This document shows, piece by piece, positions 26,469 through 37,610 of a stretch of 49,831 nucleotides of DNA. Every line of letters begins with the position of its first letter. Positions within the stretch are counted from its first letter, which is position 1. Below the pieces are notes generated by a model, which worked only from the letters and a program-made list of their open reading frames with translations, was not told the DNA's origin and ran no database searches. The translations under genes and the position numbers were made by a program. This DNA comes from Ignavibacteria bacterium (GTDB taxonomy: Bacteria; Bacteroidota; Ignavibacteria; SZUA-365), in NCBI GenBank assembly GCA_016720835.1, contig JADKJW010000020.1, positions 1-49,831 on the forward strand. The letters are read 5' to 3'.

Positions 26469-27582
26469 CCTCCGCCGGCTCGCCGTGTCATCCTTCCGCC
26501 ATGTTCTTCTCGTGCTGCTGGCCTGCACCGCCGGCGCGGCCGCCCAAGAGGGGATCGACATCATCAGCCAGCGCGGATCGCTGGCGATCATGCCGCTGTA
26601 TCAGACCTGGAAGCTCGGGTCGAGCGAGAGCTTCTCCGAATTCGGCACCGACGTCTCGCTGTATGTTCCCGTGCTGCGGGAGGCGGCGGTGACGCTCCGC
26701 AACGCGCCCGTCATGACCTCGGGCGCGGGCGTCGAGAAGATCTCGGGCTTCACCGACACGCAGATCGGTGCGCTGTACCATCTCGAGGACCAGCATCTGC
26801 TGTTTTCCATCGGAGTGAATCTTCCGACGGGGAAGCGCGAATTGACGCGCGAGGAATTCCTCTCGAACGTGCTTCTGAGCACGCCCGCGCTGAACATGCA
26901 GGTGACGCAGTTCGGACAGGGCCTCAACATCAATCCCGGCGTGCTCTGGTCGATCTCCGGCGGCGAGAGCGCGGCCTTCGGACTCGGCGTGACGTACCAC
27001 TACAAGGGCGCGTTCACGCCGCTCAAGAACAGCGGCGACTACGATCCGGGCGACGAAATCCTCGCCACCGCGGGCATGGATATTTCCGTGGCGGAGGCGA
27101 CAAATCTCTCCGTGGATGTTATCTTTACGCATTACGGCAAGGATGTGTTTGAAGGAGAGGACGTCTACGCCCCGGGAAACAAGGTGGTCGGCGGAGTGCA
27201 GTTCATGAAATATTTCGGAAACGACAGGCTCATCGTGGCGGGACGCTACCGCAGCTACGGCAAGGGCGAAACGCCCTTCGCCGGCGTGCTCAAACCGACG
27301 CTCGCGAAAAGCGAACCGGACAATTTCGAGCTGCTCGGCGCGTACGCCCTGCGGGTGTCCGACGCTTTCACCGTCACCTTCACCGCCGAAGGCCGCTATT
27401 TCCAGGAAACGACCGCGCCGGTGTCGGGCCTGCGCATCGGCGGACTCGGCGTGATGCCCGAGTTCTGGTTGTCGCGATCCATCAAGCTCCCCCTGCGTTT
27501 CAAGGTGCAGGCCGGCACGATGAAGGGCGGGGAGAGCGTCCTCGGCCTGGAAGCGGGAATGGGACTCCAGTTCGGATTCTGA
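26458..27582 (+). CDS. Outer-membrane beta-barrel protein (transporter-like)
   Basis: This 374-residue protein has a signal peptide (ends GAAAQ). Beta-strand-rich sequence resembles the outer-membrane family often labelled MetA-pathway/phenol transporter: TDTQIGALYHL, LLFSIGVNLPTGKREL, FGLGVTYHYKGAF. It ends in GLQFGF with a terminal Phe, the usual barrel-assembly signal. The ATG lies inside the end of the giant gene (11-base overlap), so the two are probably co-translated. It may help display or anchor that protein, or may simply be a solute channel. The exact substrate is unknown. Confidence 0.75.
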   Translation: MSTSLRRLAVSSFRHVLLVLLACTAGAAAQEGIDIISQRGSLAIMPLYQTWKLGSSESFSEFGTDVSLYVPVLREAAVTLRNAPVMTSGAGVEKISGFTDTQIGALYHLEDQHLLFSIGVNLPTGKRELTREEFLSNVLLSTPALNMQVTQFGQGLNINPGVLWSISGGESAAFGLGVTYHYKGAFTPLKNSGDYDPGDEILATAGMDISVAEATNLSVDVIFTHYGKDVFEGEDVYAPGNKVVGGVQFMKYFGNDRLIVAGRYRSYGKGETPFAGVLKPTLAKSEPDNFELLGAYALRVSDAFTVTFTAEGRYFQETTAPVSGLRIGGLGVMPEFWLSRSIKLPLRFKVQAGTMKGGESVLGLEAGMGLQFGF

Positions 27583-27583
27583 C

Positions 27584-29058
<1,475 letters not shown>

Positions 29059-29062
<4 letters not shown>

Positions 29063-29837
29063 CGGAGACGAATGCGCGCATGATTCCCGTCGTCGAGATA
29101 TCGGATTCCCTCGCCGCGCTCGAGCGTGCCGCCGCGGAGCATGTCGTCGAGTGCGTGCAGTCGGCAATCCGGGAGCGGGGCGCCTGCATCGTGTCGCTGG
29201 CGGGCGGATCGACGCCGCGCGGCGTGTACCGCCGTCTCGCCGCGTCCGAGGTCTCCACGCGCATCGACTGGACGCGCGTGCATCTTCTCTTCGGCGACGA
29301 ACGCATGGTGCCTCCGGATCACGCCGACAGCAATTACGGCATGGTGCGTGAGGCACTGCTCTCCCGCGTTCCGCTTCCCGCCGCGCAGGTGCATCGCATA
29401 CGCGGGGAGGCGCACGCGGACGTTGCCGCCGCGGAATATTCCCGGGAACTATACAACATTTTCCGCGGTGTGACGGATCGCATCGACCTCGCGCTGCTGG
29501 GTCTCGGCGAGGACGGCCACACCGCCTCGCTTTTTCCCGGCGTCGACGCGCTGGAGGAGACGGAACAGCCGGCTGCGCGGTGTTCGCGCAGGACGCGCGC
29601 GCGTGGCGCGTCAGCATGACGCTGCCCGTGCTGAACCGGGCGCGGCGGGTGCTCTTCCTCGTCGCCGGCAAGGGCAAGGCGGCGATGGTCGCGCGCATCG
29701 TGGCAGCGCGCGAAGGCACGGCAGCGCTGCCCGCGACCATGATCCGTCCGGACAGCGGGCGCGTGCTCTGGATGCTGGACGCGGACGCCGCGGCGGGACT
29801 CGACGTCTCCGCTCCGCGGGGAATGATGGAGAATTGA
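29059..29837 (+). CDS. pgl: 6-phosphogluconolactonase, frameshifted near 29575
   Basis: The frame from ATG 29059 encodes the SOL/DevB-type lactonase: VSLAGGSTPRGVYRRL, LLFGDERMVPPDHADSNYG, LLGLGEDGHTASLFPG. After ETEQPA (about 29572) the frame is lost. The family C-terminus continues in another frame from about 29580: VFAQDARAWRVSMTLPVLN, LFLVAGKGKA, ending at 29837. The restored protein is about 259 residues, the usual size. Its reaction hydrolyses 6-phosphogluconolactone between zwf and gnd. A one-base loss (or two-base gain) is enough to explain the break. Both flanking pathway genes are intact, so a sequence error or very recent mutation is more likely than an old pseudogene. Confidence 0.88.
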
Positions 29838-29855
29838 TCACATGAAGGGGGCGGG

Positions 29856-31283
29856 ATGAACAAGAGCGATTTCGGATTGATCGGCCTCGGCGTGATGGGA
29901 CAGAATTTCGTGCTCAATCTCGAGCGGCACGGCAACACCGTCTCGGTCTTCAACAGAAACACCGCGACGACCAGGGCCTACATCGAGGGCGCCGCCGCCG
30001 GGAAGCGCATCGTCCCGGCATACTCCTTCGAGGAATTCGTCGCCTCGCTCGCGCCGCCGCGCCGCATCATGCTGCTCGTGAAGGCGGGAGAGCCGGTGGA
30101 CTGGACTATACAACAAATTCTGCCGTTCATCGAGAAGGGCGACCTCATCATCGACGGCGGCAACTCGCTGTTCAGCGACAGCGAACGGCGCGCGAAGGAC
30201 CTGGAGGCGCAGGGCTACGGCTTCCTCGGCATGGGCGTGTCGGGCGGCGAGGAGGGCGCGCTGTGGGGACCGAGCCTCATGCCCGGCGGTTCCGAGAGCG
30301 CCTGGCGCGCGGTGGAACCCATCCTCTCCGCGGTCGCCGCCAAGGCGAAGGAGGATGCGGCTCCCTGCGTGATGTACATCGGTCCGGGCGGCGCGGGGCA
30401 CTTCGTCAAGATGGTGCACAACGGCATCGAGTACGGCGACATGCAACTCATCGCGGAGGCCTACGATCTGCTCCGCCGCACCCTCGGATGCAGCGCCCGG
30501 GAATTCCACGAGATCTTCTCGAACTGGAATACCGGACCGCTCTCGTCCTTCCTCATCGACATCACCGCGAAGGTGTTCCTGACCGTCGATGCGGACAGCG
30601 GCGCGCCGCTGGTGGACCTGATTCTCGACAAGGCGGGGCAGAAGGGCACCGGCAAGTGGACCACGAAGATCGCCGGCGATCTCGGCGTCGCCATCCCCAC
30701 CATCTCGGCGTCGGTGGACGCGCGCTTTCTCTCGGCAAAAAAAGAGCAGCGCATGCAGGCCTCCGCGCTTCTCGCGGGACCCGCCATGTTCTTCGACTCC
30801 TCGCAGAAGCAGCGCCTCATCGATGCCGTGCGCGACGCGCTGTACGCCTCCAAGGTCTGTTCCTACGCGCAGGGCATGAGCCTGCTGCGCGAGGCTTCAG
30901 AGGAGTACCATTTCGATCTGGACCTCGCGGGAATCGCGCGCATCTGGCGCGCGGGCTGCATCATCCGCGCCGATCTGCTCAACGACATCAGCAAGGCCTT
31001 CTCGCGCGACCCGGAGATGGACAGCCTGCTGCTCGACGAACACTTCCGCGTGAGCGTCGACGCGGCGCAGACCGGTTGGCGCTACGCCATCCGCACCGCG
31101 GTGGAACTCGGCATCCCCGTCGCCGCAATGAGCGGCTCGCTCGCGTACTACGACGCGTATCGCAGCGCGCGCCTTCCCGCCAACCTCGTGCAGGCGCAGC
31201 GCGACTTCTTCGGCGCGCACACCTTCGAGCGCATCGACAAGCCCGGCATCTTCCACGCGGACTGGAACAGCCCGCCCGCGTGA
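29856..31283 (+). CDS. gnd: 6-phosphogluconate dehydrogenase, decarboxylating
   Basis: At 475 residues this is full length for the dimeric Gnd family. Motifs are the N-terminal Rossmann GLGVMGQNFVLNLERHG, the substrate-binding KMVHNGIEYGDMQLIAEAY, and GTGKWTT. It converts 6-phosphogluconate to ribulose 5-phosphate plus CO2 with NADP+ in the cytoplasm. The ATG follows a purine-rich AAGGGGGCGGG. It lies 18 bases after pgl and converges on prfC, with only 12 bases between the two stop codons and no clear terminator hairpin there. Confidence 0.97.
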   Translation: MNKSDFGLIGLGVMGQNFVLNLERHGNTVSVFNRNTATTRAYIEGAAAGKRIVPAYSFEEFVASLAPPRRIMLLVKAGEPVDWTIQQILPFIEKGDLIIDGGNSLFSDSERRAKDLEAQGYGFLGMGVSGGEEGALWGPSLMPGGSESAWRAVEPILSAVAAKAKEDAAPCVMYIGPGGAGHFVKMVHNGIEYGDMQLIAEAYDLLRRTLGCSAREFHEIFSNWNTGPLSSFLIDITAKVFLTVDADSGAPLVDLILDKAGQKGTGKWTTKIAGDLGVAIPTISASVDARFLSAKKEQRMQASALLAGPAMFFDSSQKQRLIDAVRDALYASKVCSYAQGMSLLREASEEYHFDLDLAGIARIWRAGCIIRADLLNDISKAFSRDPEMDSLLLDEHFRVSVDAAQTGWRYAIRTAVELGIPVAAMSGSLAYYDAYRSARLPANLVQAQRDFFGAHTFERIDKPGIFHADWNSPPA

Positions 31284-31295
31284 CACGCGCGACGC

Positions 31296-32903
31296 CTACG
31301 CCGCGTCGATCTTGAACTCTGAGGTGAAGTGCAGTTCCACGTCGGGGAAGGCTTCCTTCACCGTCTTGATGGTCCAGGATTCCTCGGCGAGGAACACCGG
31401 GTGCCCGTCCTTGTCCTCCGCGATGTGCCGCGCGTAGCGCTTCTCGAAACGGTCGAGCTGTTCGGCGTCCGTTGACGTGAACCAGCAGGCCTTGTACACG
31501 TGCAGCGATTCGAAGTCGCAGCGCGCGCCGTACTCCTGCAGCAGGCGGAACTGGATGACTTCGAACTGCAGCTCGCCCACCGTGCCGACGATTTTCTTGT
31601 TGCCCTGCGGATGAATGAAGAGCTGCGCCACGCCTTCGTCCGTCAACTGCCGGATGCCTTTTTCCAACTGTTTGGACTTGAAGGGATCGCGGTTGATCAG
31701 TTCCTTGAAAATCTCGGGAGAAAAGCTGGGGATGCCCTTGAACACGAAGTCCTCCCCCTCGGTGAGCGTGTCGCCGATCTTGAAGGACCCCGTGTCGTAC
31801 AGGCCGATCACATCGCCCGGCCAGGCCTCCTCCACGATGCTCGTCTCGTTGGCCATGAAGCTCGTGGGGGAAGGGAAGCGCAGTTCCTTCTGCAGGCGCG
31901 TGTGATGGTAGAACTTTCCGCGCTCGAAGCGCCCCGAGCACACGCGGCAGAAGGCCACGCGCGCACGGTGGTTGGGATCGAGGTTCGCGTGGATCTTGAA
32001 GATGAAGCCGCTGAACGCCTCCTCCGCCGGATCCACGAGGCGCGTGGACGTCTCGCGCGCCTGCGGCGGAGGCGCGATGGTGACGAAGGTCTCGAGCAGC
32101 TCGCGCACGCCGAAGTTGTTGATCGCGCTGCCGAAGAACACCGGCGCCAGGTAGCCGTCGCGGTAATGGTCCGCGTCGAAGGCTTCGTACACGCCGTCGA
32201 TCAGCGCCGTGTCCGCGCGCAGCTTGTCCGCCGCGGAGGAGCCGAGCTGTTCGTCCAGCACCGCGTCCGAGAGGTCTTCGATGCTGACGATGTCCTCGGA
32301 GATGCCGGTTTTGTTGGGCGCGAAGAGTTCGAGGTGGTTCTTGTAGAAGTTGTACACGCCCTGGAAGCGCGCGCCGCTGCCGATGGGCCAGGTGAGGGGA
32401 CGCGCGTGGATGCCGAGTTCGCGCTCCAGCTCGTCGACCAGCGCGAAGGGTTCGAGGCCTTCGCGGTCCATCTTGTTGATGAACACGATCACGGGCGTGC
32501 TGCGCATGCGGCAGACGTCCATGAGCTTGCGCGTCTGCTCCTCCACGCCCTTGACGCTGTCGATGACGAGGATGACGCTGTCCACCGCCGTCAGCGTGCG
32601 GTACGTGTCCTCGGCGAAGTCCTTGTGCCCCGGCGTGTCGAGGATGTTGATCTTGTAGCCGTTGTATTCGAAGCCCATCACCGACGTGGCCACCGAGATG
32701 CCGCGCTGTTTCTCGATCTCCATGAAGTCCGATGTGGCCGTCTTCTTGATCTTGTTGCTCTTCACCGCGCCCGCAGTGCGTATGGCGCCGCCGAAGAGCA
32801 GCAGCTTCTCCGTCAGTGTCGTCTTGCCGGCATCGGGATGGCTGATGATCCCGAACGTGCGCCGGCGGCTCAATTCATTATTTTCTGCACCATTTGTTGT
32901 CAT
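31296..32903 (-). CDS. prfC: Peptide chain release factor 3 (RF3 GTPase)
   Basis: At 535 residues this matches the usual RF3 length of about 530. The GTPase motifs are intact: P-loop SHPDAGKTT, switch II DTPGHKDFAEDTYR, and NKMDREG. The C-terminal domains II and III are complete to the end (VELHFTSEFKI). RF3 recycles RF1/RF2 from ribosomes after termination. It is transcribed towards gnd, with its own upstream region at 32904-33249. Closest alternatives such as EF-G or LepA are excluded by length and domain order. Confidence 0.97.
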   Translation of the reverse strand: MTTNGAENNELSRRRTFGIISHPDAGKTTLTEKLLLFGGAIRTAGAVKSNKIKKTATSDFMEIEKQRGISVATSVMGFEYNGYKINILDTPGHKDFAEDTYRTLTAVDSVILVIDSVKGVEEQTRKLMDVCRMRSTPVIVFINKMDREGLEPFALVDELERELGIHARPLTWPIGSGARFQGVYNFYKNHLELFAPNKTGISEDIVSIEDLSDAVLDEQLGSSAADKLRADTALIDGVYEAFDADHYRDGYLAPVFFGSAINNFGVRELLETFVTIAPPPQARETSTRLVDPAEEAFSGFIFKIHANLDPNHRARVAFCRVCSGRFERGKFYHHTRLQKELRFPSPTSFMANETSIVEEAWPGDVIGLYDTGSFKIGDTLTEGEDFVFKGIPSFSPEIFKELINRDPFKSKQLEKGIRQLTDEGVAQLFIHPQGNKKIVGTVGELQFEVIQFRLLQEYGARCDFESLHVYKACWFTSTDAEQLDRFEKRYARHIAEDKDGHPVFLAEESWTIKTVKEAFPDVELHFTSEFKIDAA

Positions 32904-33249
32904 AGCCTTTCAAAATACGGAATATGGCGGTTTGCGGCAAAGGGGGAGTAGGGAGGGGGAGTAGGGAGTAGCGATGTGGAGGTTTGCGCAGCAGATCCGG
33001 TCATCCTGAGCGAGCAGTCGGCCGTTCAGTATGCAGCTCTCGTGGCGCGGCTGTCGAAACAACGAGAAGGAGAAGGGAGTTTCAGTACTGGCGCGAGTAA
33101 TCCATATCCCGTATTCAGGACGGTCTCCGACATTGCGGATCGGAAAGCCTTTGAAATTGGCGTTTTTATGACGTACCATTTTCCCTTGTCCATTGGCAGG
33201 CGCGCTGCTCGGCATGTCATAATCCGTTATTCCTCCAGCGGGAGGTTCT
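32904..33249. other. Divergent intergenic region between prfC and the GH26-like gene
   Basis: This region holds a G-rich short tandem stretch (GGGGGAGTAGGGA units, about 32940-32970) and an A/T-richer segment around 33130-33240. It must contain the promoter of prfC and probably that of the gene at 33250, but no promoter could be assigned with confidence. GGGAGG at 33239-33244 is a good ribosome binding site for the GTG at 33250. No gene is seen here. Confidence 0.4.
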
Positions 33250-34023
<774 letters not shown>

Positions 34024-34239
34024 CGAAACGCCCACCCAAGTCGCTGTTGTGCCTCCCTCCTCTCACGGGCCGAGGCGCCGGTCACACGCGGACCCAGAGG
34101 AGGGTGAGGACGGCTGCGCTCCGGGGTCCCGAGGAGCCGGCCGCACCCGAACGCACGGTGTGCGATGCGAGCATGTGAATGATAACCAATTCCCGCAGTT
34201 GTGTAACGCCGCCGGGGAGCGGCAGGTGTACCTTGATGA
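34024..34239. other. Unassigned sequence after the poly-G tract
   Basis: No coding frame with recognisable content is visible. The stretch links the artefactual tract to the 3' end of a broken gene and may itself be low quality. Confidence 0.4.
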
Positions 34240-34392
34240 AGCAACGATCTCTCCGTTCTTCCCGGCCAGTGCGACCTGCTGACGTCCGCGACGGGGATCG
34301 ACGCGCGCATCGTCAGGCGGCTGGACACCCAACTCCCCGTGCTGAATGATATCATCCGCCCCGCAGGCGGAAACAATGAGGAATCGTCATGA
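34240..34392 (+). CDS. 3' fragment of an unidentified gene
   Basis: This is an open frame of 50 codons with no start of its own. It reads like ordinary protein: DLSVLPGQCDLL, TGIDARIVRRLDTQLPVL, NDIIRPAGG. It ends in TGA that overlaps the ATG of the cupin gene (ATGA at 34389-34392), the same junction style used by real neighbours in this genome. It is probably the C-terminus of a gene whose 5' part was lost in the bad tract. I do not recognise the family. Confidence 0.4.
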   Translation, partial: SNDLSVLPGQCDLLTSATGIDARIVRRLDTQLPVLNDIIRPAGGNNEESS

Positions 34393-34781
34393 ACGGATTT
34401 GTCCAGGACATCGAGGCGCTCGCCACGATGAATGAGGAATTTCGCCGCGTGCTCTATACCGCGCCGCACAGCCAGCTCGTCGTCATGTCGCTGAAACCCG
34501 GGGAGGAGATCGGCGAAGAAGTGCACACACTCGACCAGTTCTTTCGCGTGGAGGAGGGCTCGGGTGAGGCAGTGCTCGATGGCGCGACGTCGACGATACG
34601 GCCCGGCTTCGCGGTGCTGGTTCCGGCCGGGACGACGCACAACATCGTCAATACCGGCACGGTCTCCATGAAGCTCTACACCCTGTACGCGCCCCCGAAT
34701 CATCGTGACGGCGTCGTCCACCATACCCGCGCGGAAGCGGAAGCCGACAACAAACACTTCGACGGCAAGACCACGGAATAA
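34389..34781 (+). CDS. Small cupin-domain protein
   Basis: This 130-residue protein is a single cupin barrel. The first cupin motif region reads GEEIGEEVHTLDQFFRVEEG (His and Glu ligands present) and the second PAGTTHNIVNTG (His present), so metal binding is likely. Such stand-alone cupins resemble mannose-6-phosphate-isomerase-like proteins, but the substrate is unknown. It lies 18 bases upstream of an alpha/beta hydrolase and probably shares its operon. Confidence 0.85.
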   Translation: MNGFVQDIEALATMNEEFRRVLYTAPHSQLVVMSLKPGEEIGEEVHTLDQFFRVEEGSGEAVLDGATSTIRPGFAVLVPAGTTHNIVNTGTVSMKLYTLYAPPNHRDGVVHHTRAEAEADNKHFDGKTTE

Positions 34782-34799
34782 CACCCAGGAGAAAGCGCG

Positions 34800-35624
34800 A
34801 TGAGCACCATGACGACGAAGGACGGCACCAAAATATATTACAAGGACTGGGGCTCGGGACAGCCGGTGCTCTTCAGCCACGGATGGCCGCTCAGTGCCGA
34901 CAGCTGGGAGTCGCAGATGCTCTTTCTCGCCGGCCAGGGCTACCGCTGCATCGCGCACGACCGCCGCGGGCACGGGCGCTCGGACCAGCCCTGGGACGGA
35001 AACGACATGGACAGCTACGCCGACGATCTCGCCGAACTGATCGAGTTGCTCGACCTGCATGACGCCGTCCTCGTCGGCTTCTCCGCCGGGGGCGGCGAGG
35101 TCGCGCGTTATATCGGACGGCATGGCACGGCGCGCGTCGCAAAAGCGGCGCTCATTGCCGCGGTACCACCCCTCATGCTGAAAACGGAGGCTAATTCCGA
35201 CGGACTCGCCATCGGCGTGTTCGACAAGATCCGCGAGGGCTGCATCGCCGATCGCTCGCAGTTCTACCAGGATCTCGCAAGCGGCCCCTTCTTCGGGGCG
35301 AACCGGCCCGATGCCAGGGTCTCGCCTGGCATGATCGATTCCTTCTGGCTGCAGGGCATGCGCGCCGGTCACAAGAATACCTACGATTGCATCAAGGCCT
35401 TTTCCGAAACCGATTTCACCGAAGATCTGAAGAAGTTCGATGTGCCGACGCTCATCGTGCATGGCGACGACGATCAGATCGTGCCGATCGCCGCGTCGGC
35501 AATGCGCAGCGCGACGCTGGTTAAAAACGCCACACTACGGGTGTATGAGGGAGCGCCGCACGGACTCACCGACACGCACAAGGAAAAACTCAACGAGGAT
35601 CTTCTGAAATTTCTCCGATCATGA
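34800..35624 (+). CDS. Alpha/beta hydrolase, non-heme chloroperoxidase/arylesterase type
   Basis: This 274-residue protein has the features of the cofactor-free haloperoxidase/esterase group: HGWPLSADSW oxyanion region, DRRGHGRSDQPW, nucleophile elbow GFSAGGGEVARYIGRHG (Ser in GFSAG), VHGDDDQIVP with the acid Asp, and APHGLTDTHKEKLN with the catalytic His. It is probably cytoplasmic, as no signal peptide is seen. AGGAG at 34787-34791 marks the start. The physiological substrate is unknown; ester hydrolysis is most likely. The stop overlaps a possible ATG of the next frame (35621). Confidence 0.92.
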   Translation: MSTMTTKDGTKIYYKDWGSGQPVLFSHGWPLSADSWESQMLFLAGQGYRCIAHDRRGHGRSDQPWDGNDMDSYADDLAELIELLDLHDAVLVGFSAGGGEVARYIGRHGTARVAKAALIAAVPPLMLKTEANSDGLAIGVFDKIREGCIADRSQFYQDLASGPFFGANRPDARVSPGMIDSFWLQGMRAGHKNTYDCIKAFSETDFTEDLKKFDVPTLIVHGDDDQIVPIAASAMRSATLVKNATLRVYEGAPHGLTDTHKEKLNEDLLKFLRS

Positions 35625-35650
35625 CGTCACGCAACAACAGGAACACCCCA

Positions 35651-36037
35651 ATGAAAACGCACGCAGGTTTATGGATCGATCACCGGCACGCCGTCGTCGT
35701 GCTCCTCACCGACGGCGTCGAGAACGTGCAGGACATTCAGTCCGGCGTGGAAAAGCATGTCCATTTTTCCGGCGGCAACGCCGCGGAACTCGGCTCCACC
35801 GAGGACGTGCGCGACCGTCAATTCCAGAATCATCTGAACACCTACTACGACGAAGTCATCGCCGTCATCCGCGAGGCCGAAGCGATACAGATCTTCGGTC
35901 CCGGTGAAGCGAAAGGGGAGCTGGAAAAACGCCTGCAGCACGCGGGCCTTGCCGCGCGCACCCTCCCCGTCGAAACCACGGACAAGATGACAGCGCTGCA
36001 CATCGCCGAGAAAGTCCGGACACGCTTCGCGGGGTAA
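35651..36037 (+). CDS. Small eRF1/Pelota-like fold protein of unknown function
   Basis: This 128-residue protein starts MKTHAGLWIDHRHAVVVLL and includes YYDEVIAVIREAEAIQIFGPGEAKGELEKRL. That pattern is shared by conserved hypothetical proteins related to the N-terminal and middle parts of eRF1/Dom34-like translation factors. A role on stalled or hibernating ribosomes is possible but unproven. ATG 35651 has AGGA a few bases upstream and gives the usual N-terminus; the in-frame ATG at 35621 would add ten polar residues. It is the last gene of the cupin-hydrolase operon. Confidence 0.7.
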   Translation: MKTHAGLWIDHRHAVVVLLTDGVENVQDIQSGVEKHVHFSGGNAAELGSTEDVRDRQFQNHLNTYYDEVIAVIREAEAIQIFGPGEAKGELEKRLQHAGLAARTLPVETTDKMTALHIAEKVRTRFAG

Positions 36038-36113
36038 GGACCTGGGGAGTGGAGAGAAAACAAGGTGAAGAGAGAAGGTGAAGGTGAAGGAGAATTCAAT
36101 CCCGTCGTGCGAT

Positions 36114-36165
36114 GCACCCCGGAACGGGGTGCCAGACAGTAGCCGGTGTGTCGAAGACCACCGGA
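36114..36165. repeat. 52-bp dispersed repeat, copy 1
   Basis: This copy is identical to 36193-36244. It begins with the palindrome CACCCCGGAACGGGGTG and ends ...GAAGACCACCGGA. A looser relative occurs near 37943-37990. Confidence 0.9.
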
Positions 36166-36192
36166 CCGCGAACGACGCAACGCTCCATGTCC

Positions 36193-36244
36193 GCACCCCG
36201 GAACGGGGTGCCAGACAGTAGCCGGTGTGTCGAAGACCACCGGA
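36193..36244. repeat. 52-bp dispersed repeat, copy 2
   Basis: This is a perfect copy of 36114-36165, with start points 79 bp apart. It lies just beyond the 3' end of the minus-strand gene at 36272-37059, where the palindrome could also act as a transcript end. Confidence 0.9.
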
Positions 36245-36271
36245 AGGCGTGCGGCGCGGATATACACGAGC

Positions 36272-37059
36272 TCACTCGACCAGCGTGAGCACCTCAATCT
36301 CGTGGATCCTCTCGAGGAGCCGCTGCTGCCCCCGCTGGCTCCTTCGACCTCCATGACCGACTCCGTCTCACTCGTCACAGAGAGAATGATGCCCCGCTCG
36401 ATGTCGTACACCATATCTTTGGTGCCTTCCGTCTGCGAGACCAGCCCGACGTTCACTGAATCCACGGCGACTGTAGAATGATTCTGACTGTTCGTCACCC
36501 CATGGATGATATAACACGCTCTCCCCTTGATGACCAGGCTGTCCTTGACGGCGTAGGCGGTGCCGCCTGTTCCCTTGTCCGAAAATGCGGAGTCGTGGCG
36601 TGTCGCTTTCGTGACCACGCTCCATGCGTGGCCCAGTTTCAACTTCCCGCCATCGAGCCTTGGGAAACACATCAGCATCACATTGCCTGTAATTTTTCCT
36701 CGCACGGGAAGAACCAATCCACTGTCCGGAGTCCACGTGTATCGGAGCGTCTTCCCCGAGTCATTGAGGCCGACATTCTGTTTCCCCATCGGTGATTCGA
36801 GCGTCTCGGTGGCGTGCAGAACCGTGCCGGAAATATGGATCATCCTTCCCGACATGGAGTCCACAGTGACGCGCATCTGTATCTTCGTCTCGGTCTTCAT
36901 CTGAAACGAAGCTCCACTGAACGTCTGATCGTGCGTCGAGGTGGAGCGAAAGTCATACACGTACGGGCGGCCGAGCACATGACGGAAGGGTGGCTGCTGC
37001 GCATGGAGCAATGTGCAGACAAGTGAGGAGAGGAGAAGCAGGATCAGTGAAAGACGCAT
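36272..37059 (-). CDS. Secreted protein of unknown function, frameshifted near its 3' end
   Basis: It starts at ATG 37059 (MRLSLILLLLSSLVCTLLHAQ, a clear signal peptide). The body of about 240 residues is rich in beta-strand-like Thr/Ser/Val sequence (QMRVTVDSMSGRMIHISGTV, RGIILSVTSETES), like many envelope proteins of unknown function. As given, the frame runs on into the dispersed repeats to 35845. If the C5 run at 36329-36333 had one more base, the protein would end ...GGQQRLLERIHEIEVLTLVE at 36272, before the repeats. That ending is far more natural, so an under-called homopolymer is likely. No family was recognised. Confidence 0.6.
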
Positions 37060-37191
37060 GGAGGTTTTGTTGAGTGGTGTAAGCCGCTTGACGCAGAAAC
37101 ATCTGCTTGCCGATGAAGATGATGGGACGTCGGCATCAGTCATCATGCTGTTGAGGTTGCCCTAAACCGGTCGACTTGTGATCGTACGTCT

Positions 37192-37548
37192 TCAACGTTC
37201 GTCGCTTCCTGGCTGCACCGACACGATCACCCCACGTTCCTTGTATTCGATCACGATTTTCCGGTCCCGATCGATCGCGGCTCGAACGACGCTCAAGACG
37301 TTCGGAATCCGGGCTGGCAACTGCCATTCGTCCATGATTTCGGCACGGCCGGCGACGACTTCTTCCACATCGCGTTCGTCTCCCCATGTGACGTCCCGCC
37401 ACGTTTTGCGCTCATCCCACGTTCTCGATCCTGCATGCGCCCCGACCTCGGCTTTCGATGCGCCGAATTCGAGGCCGAGCGCCCCCTTCAGTTGCTCCTG
37501 CGCGAAATATGACGCGGTGAGGATGATGCAGATTACAATACATTTCAT
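37192..37548 (-). CDS. Small secreted protein of unknown function
   Basis: This 118-residue protein starts at ATG 37548 after GGAGA. The N-terminus MKCIVICIILTASYFAQ is a short signal-peptide-like segment. The mature part begins GALGLEFGASKAEV, a motif seen at the start of various small bacterial secreted domains. The rest shows a strand-like pattern ending KIVIEYKERGVIVSVQPG. It has the same orientation as the gene at 36272-37059 but is separated by about 130 bp. Function is unknown. Confidence 0.55.
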   Translation of the reverse strand: MKCIVICIILTASYFAQEQLKGALGLEFGASKAEVGAHAGSRTWDERKTWRDVTWGDERDVEEVVAGRAEIMDEWQLPARIPNVLSVVRAAIDRDRKIVIEYKERGVIVSVQPGSDER

Positions 37549-37610
37549 CGGTGTTTCTCCGGTCTTCTGAAGTTGAGACGACGTCAAATCTGCATGGAAT
37601 TTACCCCTGA

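Noticed and set aside
31284..31295. Bidirectional terminator between gnd and prfC
   Set aside because: Only 12 bases separate the stops, and no stable hairpin with a T run could be drawn there.
36114..36244. CRISPR array
   Set aside because: Only two repeats of 52 bp with one 27-bp spacer are present, no cas genes are nearby, and the palindrome type matches dispersed intergenic repeats.
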